Part shown: piece by piece, positions 12,055 to 19,601 of the stretch | How positions within the stretch are numbered: position 1 is the stretch's first letter | Layout of the letters: the number at the start of each line of letters is the position of its first letter | Source: Polaromonas sp. JS666 | GTDB taxonomy: Bacteria > Pseudomonadota > Gammaproteobacteria > Burkholderiales > Burkholderiaceae_C | Direction: 5' to 3' | DNA length: 64,000 nucleotides | Assembly: GCF_000013865.1 (NCBI RefSeq) | Contig: NC_007948.1 | Coordinates: 1-64,000 of the forward strand | Notes under the pieces: generated by a model | Seen by the model: the letters and a program-made list of their open reading frames with translations, nothing else | Databases searched by the model: none | Told to the model about the DNA's origin: nothing | Translations under genes and position numbers: made by a program

Positions 12055-12087
12055 CCGTAAATCATACGTCATGTATTCGATTTACGG
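12055..12087. promoter_or_regulatory. Inverted repeat upstream of the DUF4143 gene
   Basis: CCGTAAATC (12055-12063) and GATTTACGG (12079-12087) are a perfect 9-bp dyad, with ATAC/GTAT nested inside. It begins 3 bp before the start codon of the minus-strand ATPase gene, so it could be an operator or an mRNA hairpin that hides the start. Confidence 0.5.
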
Positions 12088-12119
12088 TTTAAAAAATCTC
12101 GGGTTTGGCTCCGAGCGTT

Positions 12120-12227
12120 ATGAAAACGCTGGTCGATGCGGAAATTGTGGCGGCGCTGTTGGGCCAGATTCAACACGACCTGGCGGCTGACGCAAGGTGT
12201 GCGGGCGCGGCGCCATCCGATTTATAA
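12120..12227 (+). pseudogene. Fragment of a DnaQ-like exonuclease gene, 3' end
   Basis: The frame from ATG 12120 to TAA 12227 contains LVDAEIVAALLGQIQHDL, which matches LADAEMAASLLGQIQHDL of the exonuclease gene at 9806. Over 57 bp (12126-12182 against 10253-10309) I count 48 identical bases. No other exonuclease motif is present, so this is a remnant. Its tail overlaps the TATAAT of the downstream toxin-antitoxin pair. Confidence 0.75.
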
Positions 12228-12246
12228 TCTGACTAGACTGACCAGA
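12223..12246 (+). promoter_or_regulatory. Promoter -10 and direct-repeat operator of the toxin-antitoxin pair
   Basis: TATAAT (12223-12228) is followed directly by CTGACTAGA and CTGACCAGA (12229-12246), a tandem 9-bp repeat with one mismatch, just before the GGGAGG ribosome site of the antitoxin. The position suggests autoregulation by the antitoxin. No good -35 is visible. Confidence 0.5.
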
Positions 12247-12258
12247 TGGGAGGTTCTC

Positions 12259-12507
12259 ATGTCTACATGGCAACTGCAGGAAGCAAAGGGCAAATTCAGC
12301 GAGGTGGTGAAGCGCGCACTGAGCGAAGGGCCGCAAGGCATTACGGTGCGCGGCGAGCCCGTGGCTGTGCTGATTTCGCGCGCGGAATACGCGCGCCTGA
12401 CGCACCCCAAACCCAGGTTTGTCGAGTTCATGCGCCGCTCTCCAATGGCCGGGCTGGAGCTGGATACCGGGCGACATACAGGTTTGACGCGCGAGATCGC
12501 GCTGTGA
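12259..12507 (+). CDS. Phd/YefM-type antitoxin
   Basis: An 82-residue protein with the Phd/YefM fold signature: WQLQEAKGKFSEVVKRALSEGPQGITVRGEPVAVLIS. The N-terminal part would bind the operator and the C-terminal tail would neutralise the toxin. ATG 12259 follows GGGAGG (12248-12253). Its stop overlaps the GTG start of the toxin gene (GTGA), which implies translational coupling. Mixed pairs of a Phd-like antitoxin and a PIN-domain toxin are common. Confidence 0.9.
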   Translation: MSTWQLQEAKGKFSEVVKRALSEGPQGITVRGEPVAVLISRAEYARLTHPKPRFVEFMRRSPMAGLELDTGRHTGLTREIAL

Positions 12508-12926
12508 GCTACCTGATTGACACCAACGTGATCTCGGAACTGGTTCGCCCGAAACCTGACCCCGCCGTGCTGCACTGGTTTGCCAACACACCGGATGATG
12601 CCCTGTTTTTGAGCGCCTTGACGCTGGGCGAAATTCGCAAGGGCGTCGAGAAACTGGCCGACACCCAGCGCCGTGAAGAACTTCGCCTCTGGCTGGAGCA
12701 TGACCTGCGCGACTGGTTTGGCCCGCGCATCCTGCCGATTGGCCCGGACGTGGCCGACCACTGGGGCCGGCTGCTGGCGCAGGCGGGCCGTCCCGTGCCT
12801 GCCATCGACAGCCTGCTGGCTGCTACAGCGCTGCATCACGACTTGCGGCTGGTCACCCGCAACACCAGAGATTTTGACTACGCGGGCCTGGAGGTTATCA
12901 ATCCGTGGGAGACGGCGGCGGGCTGA
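12504..12926 (+). CDS. vapC: VapC-type PIN-domain toxin
   Basis: A 140-residue PIN-domain ribonuclease, the toxin of a type II pair. The expected acidic residues are present: D6 in LIDTNVISE, E43 in LGEIRKG, D102 in PAIDSLLAA, and D123 or D125 in TRDFDYAG. PIN toxins cleave RNA, often tRNA or rRNA. The GTG start at 12504 overlaps the antitoxin stop by 4 bp and is the only start that gives the correct N terminus. Confidence 0.92.
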   Translation: MSYLIDTNVISELVRPKPDPAVLHWFANTPDDALFLSALTLGEIRKGVEKLADTQRREELRLWLEHDLRDWFGPRILPIGPDVADHWGRLLAQAGRPVPAIDSLLAATALHHDLRLVTRNTRDFDYAGLEVINPWETAAG

Positions 12927-13040
12927 GCCGCAAGGCGTCCTGGGCTTCTGCCATCGCGCGGTAAAGCGCGGGCCGCAGTGTTAACAGGCCCTGGCGCGAG
13001 GTGGTGAGGCCATGGGGCGCAAGGAACTGGTGGCGCAAGA

Positions 13041-13120
13041 AAAGTCGCAAAAACATATGCAGAAATTGTAAAAAGTCTATATAAAGCATAGACTTGCGAA
13101 TGCCTGCAAAGTCGCAAAAA
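13041..13120. repeat. Direct and inverted repeats at the fic promoter and start
   Basis: AAAGTCGCAAAAA occurs perfectly twice, at 13041-13053 and 13108-13120; the second copy is inside the fic coding sequence. Between them AAGTCTAT (13073-13080) and ATAGACTT (13088-13095) form a perfect 8-bp dyad. The set brackets the probable promoter and start and may be an autoregulatory site. Confidence 0.6.
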
Positions 13121-14320
13121 TTCGCTCTTTATGATCACCCCGCGCAGATGGAGCCCTTGCTGCCGGGTGAGCACCTTCTGGAGCCGCTGCTGGAGCAGGC
13201 CCATGATCTGCAGCGCGAGGCGCGCAGTCTGGCGGGGGCAGGCGCACCGGCCGATCTCCGCCAGCTGCTGCGGGCGATGAACTCCTATTACAGCAACAAA
13301 ATCGAGGGGCAACACACGCTGCCTTTTGAGATTGAGCGCGCGTTGCGCAATGACTATTCGCAGGACGGGGACAAGGCGCGGCGCCAGCGGCTGGCGCTGG
13401 CCCACATGGAAACCGAGCGTGCCATTGAAACCGGCTGGAAGGGCTGGTCCAGCCAGCAGGTATGGTCTGCGCAAATGGTGCGCGACATTCACCAAGACCT
13501 GTTTGCCCGTCTGCCGGATGCCGACCGTGTGCTGCCCGAGGGCGATGTGCTGGTGCCTGGCGCTTTGCGCGACCGCGAGGTCAGCGTGGGCGTGCATGCG
13601 GCGCCGGCCCACGCGGCCATCAGCGCCATGCTGGAGCGCTGGGGCGGTTTTTACGGCGGTGTGCGGCGGGGTGAGCTGCAGGTTCTGGCCGTTGCCGCCT
13701 CGCACCACCGGCTGGCGTGGATCCACCCGTTCCGCGACGGCAATGGCCGCGTGGCGCGGCTGCACACGCACCTTGCGCTGGGCGCGCTGGGCCTGACCAA
13801 TGGCTTGTGGTCGCCGCTGCGCGGCTTTGCCCGCAGCCACGAGGCTTACTACCTGCATCTGGCCGCCGCCGATGAGCCGCGGGCCGGTGACCTGGATGGG
13901 CGTGGCAACCTGTCGGAGCGCGCGCTGATGGCCTGGATGCGCTATGTGCTGGGCCTATGTATTGACCAGGTGCGCTTCATGGCCGGCTTGCTCGACATGG
14001 CCGGCATGAAGGACCGCATTGCCGCCTGCCTGGCCTTCGAGGAAAACGTGGTGAAGCGCGGTGTGCGCAGCGAGTCGCTGCGGGCATTGCACTACCTGTT
14101 ACTGACGCAGGCCGAACTGGAGCGCAGCGAGTTCAAGGCTTTGCTGGGGCTGGGGGAGCGCCTTGCTACGGCGCAGGTGACGGCACTGCTCAAGCGTGGC
14201 CTGCTCGTCACGGACTCGCCCCACGGCAAGTTGCGCTTTGGTGTGCCGCAGCATGCACTGCGCTTTTACTTTCCCAGCCTGTGGCCCGAGGCCGAGGCGG
14301 GCGGCGATGCAGGGCAGTAA
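13100..14320 (+). CDS. Fic family protein, class II, with C-terminal winged helix
   Basis: Fic enzymes usually transfer AMP from ATP to target hydroxyls. The 406-residue protein carries the catalytic HPFRDGNGR motif with H209. An N-terminal inhibitory motif (S/T)xxxE(G/N) is present as SNKIEG (S65, E69, G70), which places it in class II. The C-terminal part (about 310-400) looks like a winged helix (LRALHYLLLTQAELERSEF, then ALLKRGLLVTD). ATG 13100 is chosen over TTG 13094. It stands alone, without a separate antitoxin. The repeats around its start fit control through its own winged helix, which is inference. Confidence 0.93.
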   Translation: MPAKSQKFALYDHPAQMEPLLPGEHLLEPLLEQAHDLQREARSLAGAGAPADLRQLLRAMNSYYSNKIEGQHTLPFEIERALRNDYSQDGDKARRQRLALAHMETERAIETGWKGWSSQQVWSAQMVRDIHQDLFARLPDADRVLPEGDVLVPGALRDREVSVGVHAAPAHAAISAMLERWGGFYGGVRRGELQVLAVAASHHRLAWIHPFRDGNGRVARLHTHLALGALGLTNGLWSPLRGFARSHEAYYLHLAAADEPRAGDLDGRGNLSERALMAWMRYVLGLCIDQVRFMAGLLDMAGMKDRIAACLAFEENVVKRGVRSESLRALHYLLLTQAELERSEFKALLGLGERLATAQVTALLKRGLLVTDSPHGKLRFGVPQHALRFYFPSLWPEAEAGGDAGQ

Positions 14321-14421
14321 TTCCATTTCTACTTCAAAGCGATAGGTCGTTGCCCCGCCTTGGCCGTTACAGCACTGTCTGCGGCGGTGCGCCTACTCTC
14401 GCATTGAATTAGAAATGGAAT
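14320..14421. repeat. Short inverted-repeat element after fic
   Basis: ATTCCATTTCTA (14320-14331) and TAGAAATGGAAT (14410-14421) are perfect 12-bp inverted repeats enclosing 78 bp with weaker internal symmetry (GCGATAGG against CCTACTCTCGC). No gene is inside. It starts at the last base of the fic stop codon and looks like a MITE-like or terminator-like dispersed element. Confidence 0.6.
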
Positions 14422-14502
14422 AAGAGCCTGCTGCCGTTGTACTGCGTGCGCAATCGGCTACTGAATGATTAGCAAATCCGGTTTGCGCAGACCCGTGACC
14501 GC

Positions 14503-15327
14503 TCAGGGAGCGGTAGCCGCCTTGATCCACTGGACGACGGCATCGCTGGCGACCGCCGGTGTCGTCAGGTGATTCGCCTTGACTTCCAGGTACTGGCTTT
14601 TGGGATGGGCTGGCAGCTTGTCGACGAAGTAGCCGCGGGCATAGGCAATGATGCCGTCTGCGTCGCCGATCACGGTCAGCACGGGCGTGGTGGCAGGCAC
14701 GCGCGGTGCGGTCACGCCCATGTCGGCATCGGACTCTGGGTCGAAGTACGACAGGTAGTCGCGCGCGGTGGCCACCACGTTGATCTGCCTGCCCTGGTTG
14801 ATGTCGCTGAAGCGTTCTCGCGAATCGCCTTTGCCGGCGGCCACCAGCTGGCGCGCTTCGTCGACGCTCTCGCGCACGACCTTGTTTTGCTGTGCGACGT
14901 AGTAGCGCGCCGGCACATGGCCGGGCGCCAGCAGCACCAGCGCCTGCACGTCACCGCCGCGTGCGGCAAAACCCATGGCGGCGGGCACGCCCATGCTGTG
15001 GCCCATGACCACGATCTTGCCGGCGCCCTGGCTGCGCAGGGCTTTGACGTGGCCGGCCATCTCGGCCATGGCTTTGTCCCAATGGCCGTCCAGGTAGCGG
15101 CCGCGTGACCAGGGCATGTCGGGAAACTGCACTAGCAAGCCAGCCTGCTCCAGCGTGGTTTTGATGCGGGCCATGCTCGGATCGCTGTTGCTGCCGGGGT
15201 TTTTGCCGTGCAGCATCAGCACGCCGACTTTTTCCTGGGCATGGGTCATGTTGCTCAACAGGGCTGCCATCAGCAGTACGCCAATGGCAATGAAACGGGA
15301 GAAGAGGGAGAAGAGCTTGCTACGCAC
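14503..15327 (-). CDS. Exported alpha/beta hydrolase
   Basis: A 274-residue protein with a cleavable signal (FSLFSRFIAIGVLLMAALLSNMTHAQ) and an alpha/beta hydrolase fold: LMLHG near the start for the oxyanion hole, the nucleophile elbow GHSMG, and a late Asp (GDAD) and His (ANH) for the triad. The substrate is unknown. I place the start at GTG 15327, with AAAGG upstream, since this gives a normal signal peptide; an open frame reaches 15492 but adds a non-hydrophobic extension. It stands alone, convergent with fic. Confidence 0.8.
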   Translation of the reverse strand: MRSKLFSLFSRFIAIGVLLMAALLSNMTHAQEKVGVLMLHGKNPGSNSDPSMARIKTTLEQAGLLVQFPDMPWSRGRYLDGHWDKAMAEMAGHVKALRSQGAGKIVVMGHSMGVPAAMGFAARGGDVQALVLLAPGHVPARYYVAQQNKVVRESVDEARQLVAAGKGDSRERFSDINQGRQINVVATARDYLSYFDPESDADMGVTAPRVPATTPVLTVIGDADGIIAYARGYFVDKLPAHPKSQYLEVKANHLTTPAVASDAVVQWIKAATAP

Positions 15328-15671
15328 GGCGGCCTTTCGTTGAAACTGGCGCCCAATATACCTGCCGGCACCCGGGCTGCCAGCCGGGTTTGCACGCGAG
15401 GGGCGGCGCTGAACCCATAGCTGGCTGGCCATGGAGCGTTGCGGCGGCAAAAGCAGGCTTGCGGGTGTTTCGCTTGCTGACATGCGATACATCCGGGCGG
15501 CAGCGCTGTTTCACATGATGAAGATTGTCTGATTAGTGAGTGCTCACTGACCACGCATCAGCCATGAAATGGTGATTGCGCATCGACTTACAAAGTCAAC
15601 GAAGCCGACACCTCAAGAACAATTCCACCGGAGAAGATGAATGCTTCTTCAATCCACAGGAGCTTCATTCA
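15328..15671. other. Divergent intergenic region with a TetR-box-like dyad
   Basis: This 344-bp gap separates the hydrolase gene (minus) from the Gly-rich gene (plus) and must hold both promoters. The only clear signal is the dyad AGTGAG-TG-CTCACT (15535-15548), of the kind bound by TetR-family repressors. No regulator gene is adjacent. Confidence 0.4.
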
Positions 15672-16328
15672 ATGACTCGATTTCAAAACTTCCCTGCCCA
15701 ACTTCCTTCTACTCGCCCTTCCCGCCCTGCTCGCGCCGCTCGTCCGCGGATGCTGCGGGCCATTCCGTCCATGGTGATTTTGACCACGGCCATGGCATGG
15801 GGCGCGGCCTCCTACGCTGGCGTGCCGGGCCTTGATGGCGCATCGGCTGGCCAGGGCGGCCTCATCGTTGCTGCAGGCCCCGCAGGGGTCGGCGTGGGTG
15901 CAGGTGTAGGTGCCGGTGCTGGCGGCGGTGTGAGCGTGGGCACCGTGGGGGTGGGTGCCGGTGGTGGTGCCAACACGGGTGTCACGGTTGGCGGCGGAAC
16001 CGCCAATAAGGGCTTGGGGCTTGATACCGCCGCGCAGGCGGGCGCCAACCGCAACGTCACCGCCGAAGAGCGCGCGGCAGCCACGGCGGAGGCTGACGTC
16101 CGGGCGGGCGGTGCGGTCAATGCCTCGGGCGGCACAAGCCGCGCCGGTGCGGTGCTTGACGATGCCAAAGGCACCGCCCGAGCCACGGGCAGTACCGTGA
16201 GGAAAACGGGCCAGGGCATCACCCGTGGTGTGACCAGCGGCGCGCAAGGCGCAGGCAGTGTGGATGCGGCTGCGGGCGCTGGCGTGAACGCCAGCGGGGG
16301 CGTTGCCGGCGGGGCTGTCAGCCGTTAA
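15672..16328 (+). CDS. Gly/Ala-rich low-complexity exported protein
   Basis: A 218-residue protein with a basic N terminus and the leader LRAIPSMVILTTAMAWG, followed by long low-complexity tracts of Gly, Val and Ala and a polar Ala/Thr/Gly-rich second half. This is probably a secreted or surface protein with little fixed structure. AGGAG about 10 bp upstream supports ATG 15672. The leader recurs in the small gene at 8675. A strong terminator follows at 16401. I do not recognise a family. Confidence 0.65.
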   Translation: MTRFQNFPAQLPSTRPSRPARAARPRMLRAIPSMVILTTAMAWGAASYAGVPGLDGASAGQGGLIVAAGPAGVGVGAGVGAGAGGGVSVGTVGVGAGGGANTGVTVGGGTANKGLGLDTAAQAGANRNVTAEERAAATAEADVRAGGAVNASGGTSRAGAVLDDAKGTARATGSTVRKTGQGITRGVTSGAQGAGSVDAAAGAGVNASGGVAGGAVSR

Positions 16329-16400
16329 ACCATTAAATAGTTAAACAGGGTTGATGTGAAGCGCGGCCAATGCTGCGCCCAACAACCCTTGCACCCCAGG

Positions 16401-16431
16401 AACACCCGCCCCCAAAGGCGGGTGTTTTTTT
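16401..16431 (+). terminator. Rho-independent terminator of the Gly-rich gene
   Basis: AACACCCGCC (16401-16410) and GGCGGGTGTT (16417-16426) form a perfect 10-bp stem with a 6-base loop, running into a T tract that ends at 16431. Confidence 0.9.
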
Positions 16432-16481
16432 ATGCGCTTGTCATGCGCTTGTCTCCAGCGGCCGCAGCGCCGGCGGCCGGC

Positions 16482-18182
16482 TCAGGCGTCGTCGTCCTGC
16501 GGCCGGCTGCTGCGCCAGATGGCGCGCACCAGCCACAGGGCGCAGGCCACCGCGCCGCAAAAGCCCAGAAAGCCGAAGACCGGCAGGCCAAACAGGGTGG
16601 GGCCGCCCCGCACGGTCATCACGATGGACGAGCCGATGATGAGCGCGGCGATCACCAGGGCCATGGCCAGCCGGTTGGCCGCGCGGTCCAGCTGGTCACC
16701 TACCCGTTTGAGGTGGGTCACTTCGATGCTCACCCGGAGTTGACCGCGGCGCGCATTGCGCAGCAGGCGCGACAGGTCGTGCGGCAGTTGCTCGGCCAGC
16801 CTGAGCGCGCGAAGCAGTGTTTTCCAGCCGCGGGCGGCGATGGCCCCGGGCTGGTAGCGTGCGCGCGCCACCTCCTGCAGCAGGGGCATGGCTTCCGTGG
16901 CCATGTGAAAGCCGGGGTCCAGGCCGCGGCCCATGCCTTCCAGCGAGATGAAGGCCTTGATCAGCAAGGCCAGATCCGGGGGTAGGGTGAGGTGGTGCTC
17001 GCGCAGGAGGGTAGTGATGCGGGTCAGCATCTCGCCGAGGTTGAGTTGCGCCAGTGGTGAACCGTGGTACTGGTCGACAAAAGCCTCAATTTCGGTTTCG
17101 AGCTGCGAGAGGCTCTGGCCGTGGTCATCGCCGGCCCAGTCCAGCAGCACGGTGGCCACGGCCTGGGCGTCGCGCGTGACCAGGCCCAGCAGCAGTTGCA
17201 GCAGTTCCTCGCGCCGCTGCGGCGACAGGCTGCCGACCATGCCGAAGTCGATGAACGCGATGCGGTTGCCCGGCAGGTAGAACACATTGCCGGGGTGCGG
17301 GTCGGCGTGAAAAAAGCCGTCTTCCACAATCATTTTCAGCACGGCCCGGGCGCCGCGCTGCGCCAGAACGGTGCGGTCGAAGCCGGCATCGGCGGGCAGC
17401 AGGTCGAGCCGCTCGCCGGGGATGCCGTCGACGAAGTCCTGGGTGTTGATGCGCTCGCTGGTGTGGGCCCAGTGCACGCGCGGAATCAGCACATGCGGCG
17501 TTTGCGCAAAGTTGTCGGCCACGCGCTCGGCGTTGTGGCACTCGACGGCGAGGTCCAGCTCGCGGCGCAGCGAACGCGCGAACTCCCGCACCAGCCGGCG
17601 CGGGCGGTAGGGCTTGAGGGAGGGCATGTCGGCCTCGGCGATGGCGGCCAGGCGGTCCAGCAGCCGCAGGTCGGCCTCGATCACCTCGCGGATGCCGGGG
17701 CGGCGAATCTTGACGACCACTTCGCTGCCGTCGTGGAGCTGCGCCCGGTGCACCTGGGCAATGGACGCTGCCGCCAGCGGCTCCACGTCAAAGCGGGCAA
17801 AGATGTTTTCGGGCTCGTCGCCCAGGTCTTCCCGCAACTGCGGGCGCAGGTCGTCCAGCGGCACGGCGGGCACCTGGCTGTGCAGGCGCTGAAGCTCGGC
17901 AATCCATTCGGGGCCGAGCAGGTCGGCGCGGCCGGCCAGGATCTGCCCGAGCTTGACGAAGGTGGGGCCCAGCTCTTCGAGCGCCAGGCGCACCTGCACC
18001 GGCGGCTCAAGGCGGGCGAGGTCGGCGGCGTGCTCCCACTTGACGATATGGCCGGCCCGTTCGAGCCGGTCGGCCAGGCCCAGGCGGCGCACGGTGTCGC
18101 CAAAGCCGTGGCGAATGAGCACACCGGCAATCTCGTTGATGCGACCGATTTCGCGCGCCGCGCCCAGGGTTTCGAGCAGCAT
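16482..18182 (-). CDS. ABC1/AarF/UbiB family atypical kinase
   Basis: A 566-residue member of the ABC1 family, atypical kinases or ATPases that in bacteria support ubiquinone synthesis or lipid handling. The KxGQ motif is seen as FVKLGQILAGRADLLG, followed by the Ala-rich nucleotide loop (AAASIAQVHRAQL), VVKIRRPG, and the catalytic HADPHPGN segment. Two hydrophobic helices close the C terminus. ATG 18182 begins MLLETLGAAREIGR. The usual ubiE-ubiJ-ubiB neighbours are absent, so this may be a paralogue of the main UbiB. An inverted-repeat element lies 28 bp upstream. Confidence 0.88.
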   Translation of the reverse strand: MLLETLGAAREIGRINEIAGVLIRHGFGDTVRRLGLADRLERAGHIVKWEHAADLARLEPPVQVRLALEELGPTFVKLGQILAGRADLLGPEWIAELQRLHSQVPAVPLDDLRPQLREDLGDEPENIFARFDVEPLAAASIAQVHRAQLHDGSEVVVKIRRPGIREVIEADLRLLDRLAAIAEADMPSLKPYRPRRLVREFARSLRRELDLAVECHNAERVADNFAQTPHVLIPRVHWAHTSERINTQDFVDGIPGERLDLLPADAGFDRTVLAQRGARAVLKMIVEDGFFHADPHPGNVFYLPGNRIAFIDFGMVGSLSPQRREELLQLLLGLVTRDAQAVATVLLDWAGDDHGQSLSQLETEIEAFVDQYHGSPLAQLNLGEMLTRITTLLREHHLTLPPDLALLIKAFISLEGMGRGLDPGFHMATEAMPLLQEVARARYQPGAIAARGWKTLLRALRLAEQLPHDLSRLLRNARRGQLRVSIEVTHLKRVGDQLDRAANRLAMALVIAALIIGSSIVMTVRGGPTLFGLPVFGFLGFCGAVACALWLVRAIWRSSRPQDDDA

Positions 18183-18210
18183 GGGCCGATGATAGCGCTG
18201 CCTTGTCCAA

Positions 18211-18370
18211 GTGCAGTGTTGCACGCTATCTGGGACATAAAACCGCGTCTTTTGCGTCATGGCGGCGTTGCAAATCCGCGCGATACCGGCGGGTATCGCT
18301 GTGGTTTGCGCCTTGCCCTGACCCAAAATCCATCGCTTTTATGGGTCCCATCAAGCATGCAACACTGCAC
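18211..18370. repeat. Inverted-repeat (MITE-like) element between minE and the ABC1 gene
   Basis: The ends GTGCAGTGTTGCACGC (18211-18226) and GCATGCAACACTGCAC (18355-18370) are inverted copies with one mismatch in 16. Inside lie further pairs: GGGACATAAAA against TTTTATGGGTCCC, and a core GGCGGCGTTGC with GCGCCTTGC. The core also occurs at 29.3 and 44.0 kb. No coding sequence is present. It sits in the upstream region of the ABC1 gene. Confidence 0.7.
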
Positions 18371-18470
18371 CAGGTGGTTGACCTGGCGCAAGTTGGCGCA
18401 GGAGCCCGGTCGTCAGCTACGCATTCGATAGCGAGCGGGTTTGGCGGGCAGACTTGGCGGACGCCCGGGT

Positions 18471-18731
18471 TTACTTTGCGTCCGGCAGCTCGATCTTCAC
18501 TTCCAGCACATCGAGGTTGTCCTGGCGCTCCAGGTGGAGCTTGATGTCGTTGGGGTTGATGTGAATGTATTTGGCGATGACCGCAATCAGGTCGCGCTGC
18601 AGCGCCGGCAGGTAGTCGGGCTTGTGGCTGCGGCCGGTGCGCTCGTGCGCCAGGATGATCTGCAGCCGCTCCTTGGCGACGCTGGCGGTTTGTTTCTTTT
18701 CGCCGAGCAGGAAGGACAGGAATGAAGCCAT
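18471..18731 (-). CDS. minE: Cell division topological specificity factor MinE
   Basis: MinE stimulates the MinD ATPase and drives Min oscillation so that the division ring forms at midcell. The 86-residue protein starts [13 protein letters not shown], has the anti-MinCD region [17 protein letters not shown], and ends with the topological-specificity domain. Length is typical. It is the last gene of minC-minD-minE, with 4 bp between the minD stop and this start. An upstream in-frame ATG overlapping minD is less likely. Confidence 0.97.
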   Translation of the reverse strand: MASFLSFLLGEKKQTASVAKERLQIILAHERTGRSHKPDYLPALQRDLIAVIAKYIHINPNDIKLHLERQDNLDVLEVKIELPDAK

Positions 18732-18735
18732 CGTG

Positions 18736-19554
18736 TCACTTTCCTCCAAACCAGCGTTTCAGCAGGCCGGGCTTTTGCGCGTCGATGAAGCGCAGCGGCT
18801 TGTCCTTGTCGCCGAGGAAGCGGTCGACCACGTCCTTGTAGGCTTCCGACACATCGCTGCCGTGAATGTGTACCGCCGGCACCCCCTGGTTGGAGGCCTG
18901 CAGCACCGACTCGGACTCGGGAATCACGCCGATCAGCTTGATGCGCAGGATGTCCTTGATGTCTTCGAGCGACAGCATTTGCCCCTGGTCGACGCGGCTG
19001 GGGTTGTAGCGGGTGATGAGCAGGTGCTCCTTGATCGGGTCGCCGCCGTCAATCGCGCGCTTGGTCTTGCTCGAGAGCATGCCCAGGATGCGGTCGGAGT
19101 CGCGCACCGAGGACACCTCGGGGTTGGTCACGACCAGCGCCTCGTCGGCAAAGTGCATGGCCAGCAGCGCGCCGGTTTCAATGCCGGCGGGCGAGTCGCA
19201 GACGATGTATTCAAAGTCCATCGTGGCCAGGTCCTTCAGGACTTTCTCCACGCCGTCCTTGGTCAGCGCGTCCTTGTCGCGGGTCTGCGAGGCGGCCAGC
19301 ACGTAGAGGTTGTGGCACTGCTTGTCCTTGATGAGCGCCTGGTTGAGCGTGGCTTCGCCGTGGATGACGTTGATGAGGTCGTACACCACGCGACGCTCGC
19401 AGCCCATGATGAGGTCCAGGTTGCGCAGGCCGACGTCGAAGTCGATCACCGCGGTTTTGTGGCCGCGCAGGGCCAGGGCGGTTGCAAAGCTGGCGCTGGT
19501 GGTGGTTTTGCCCACGCCGCCCTTGCCGGAGGTGACCACAATGATTTTTGCCAT
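18736..19554 (-). CDS. minD: Septum site-determining protein MinD
   Basis: MinD is the membrane-cycling ATPase that recruits MinC. The 272-residue protein shows the deviant Walker [10 protein letters not shown] (10-18), switch residues around [13 protein letters not shown], and a C-terminal amphipathic membrane-targeting helix ([10 protein letters not shown]). It is the middle gene of the min operon, 47 bp downstream of minC. Confidence 0.98.
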   Translation of the reverse strand: MAKIIVVTSGKGGVGKTTTSASFATALALRGHKTAVIDFDVGLRNLDLIMGCERRVVYDLINVIHGEATLNQALIKDKQCHNLYVLAASQTRDKDALTKDGVEKVLKDLATMDFEYIVCDSPAGIETGALLAMHFADEALVVTNPEVSSVRDSDRILGMLSSKTKRAIDGGDPIKEHLLITRYNPSRVDQGQMLSLEDIKDILRIKLIGVIPESESVLQASNQGVPAVHIHGSDVSEAYKDVVDRFLGDKDKPLRFIDAQKPGLLKRWFGGK

Positions 19555-19601
19555 TCGTAAATGTCCTTTTGAAAACGGTAGAGAGGGGTCGTGCGTGTTA
19601 T

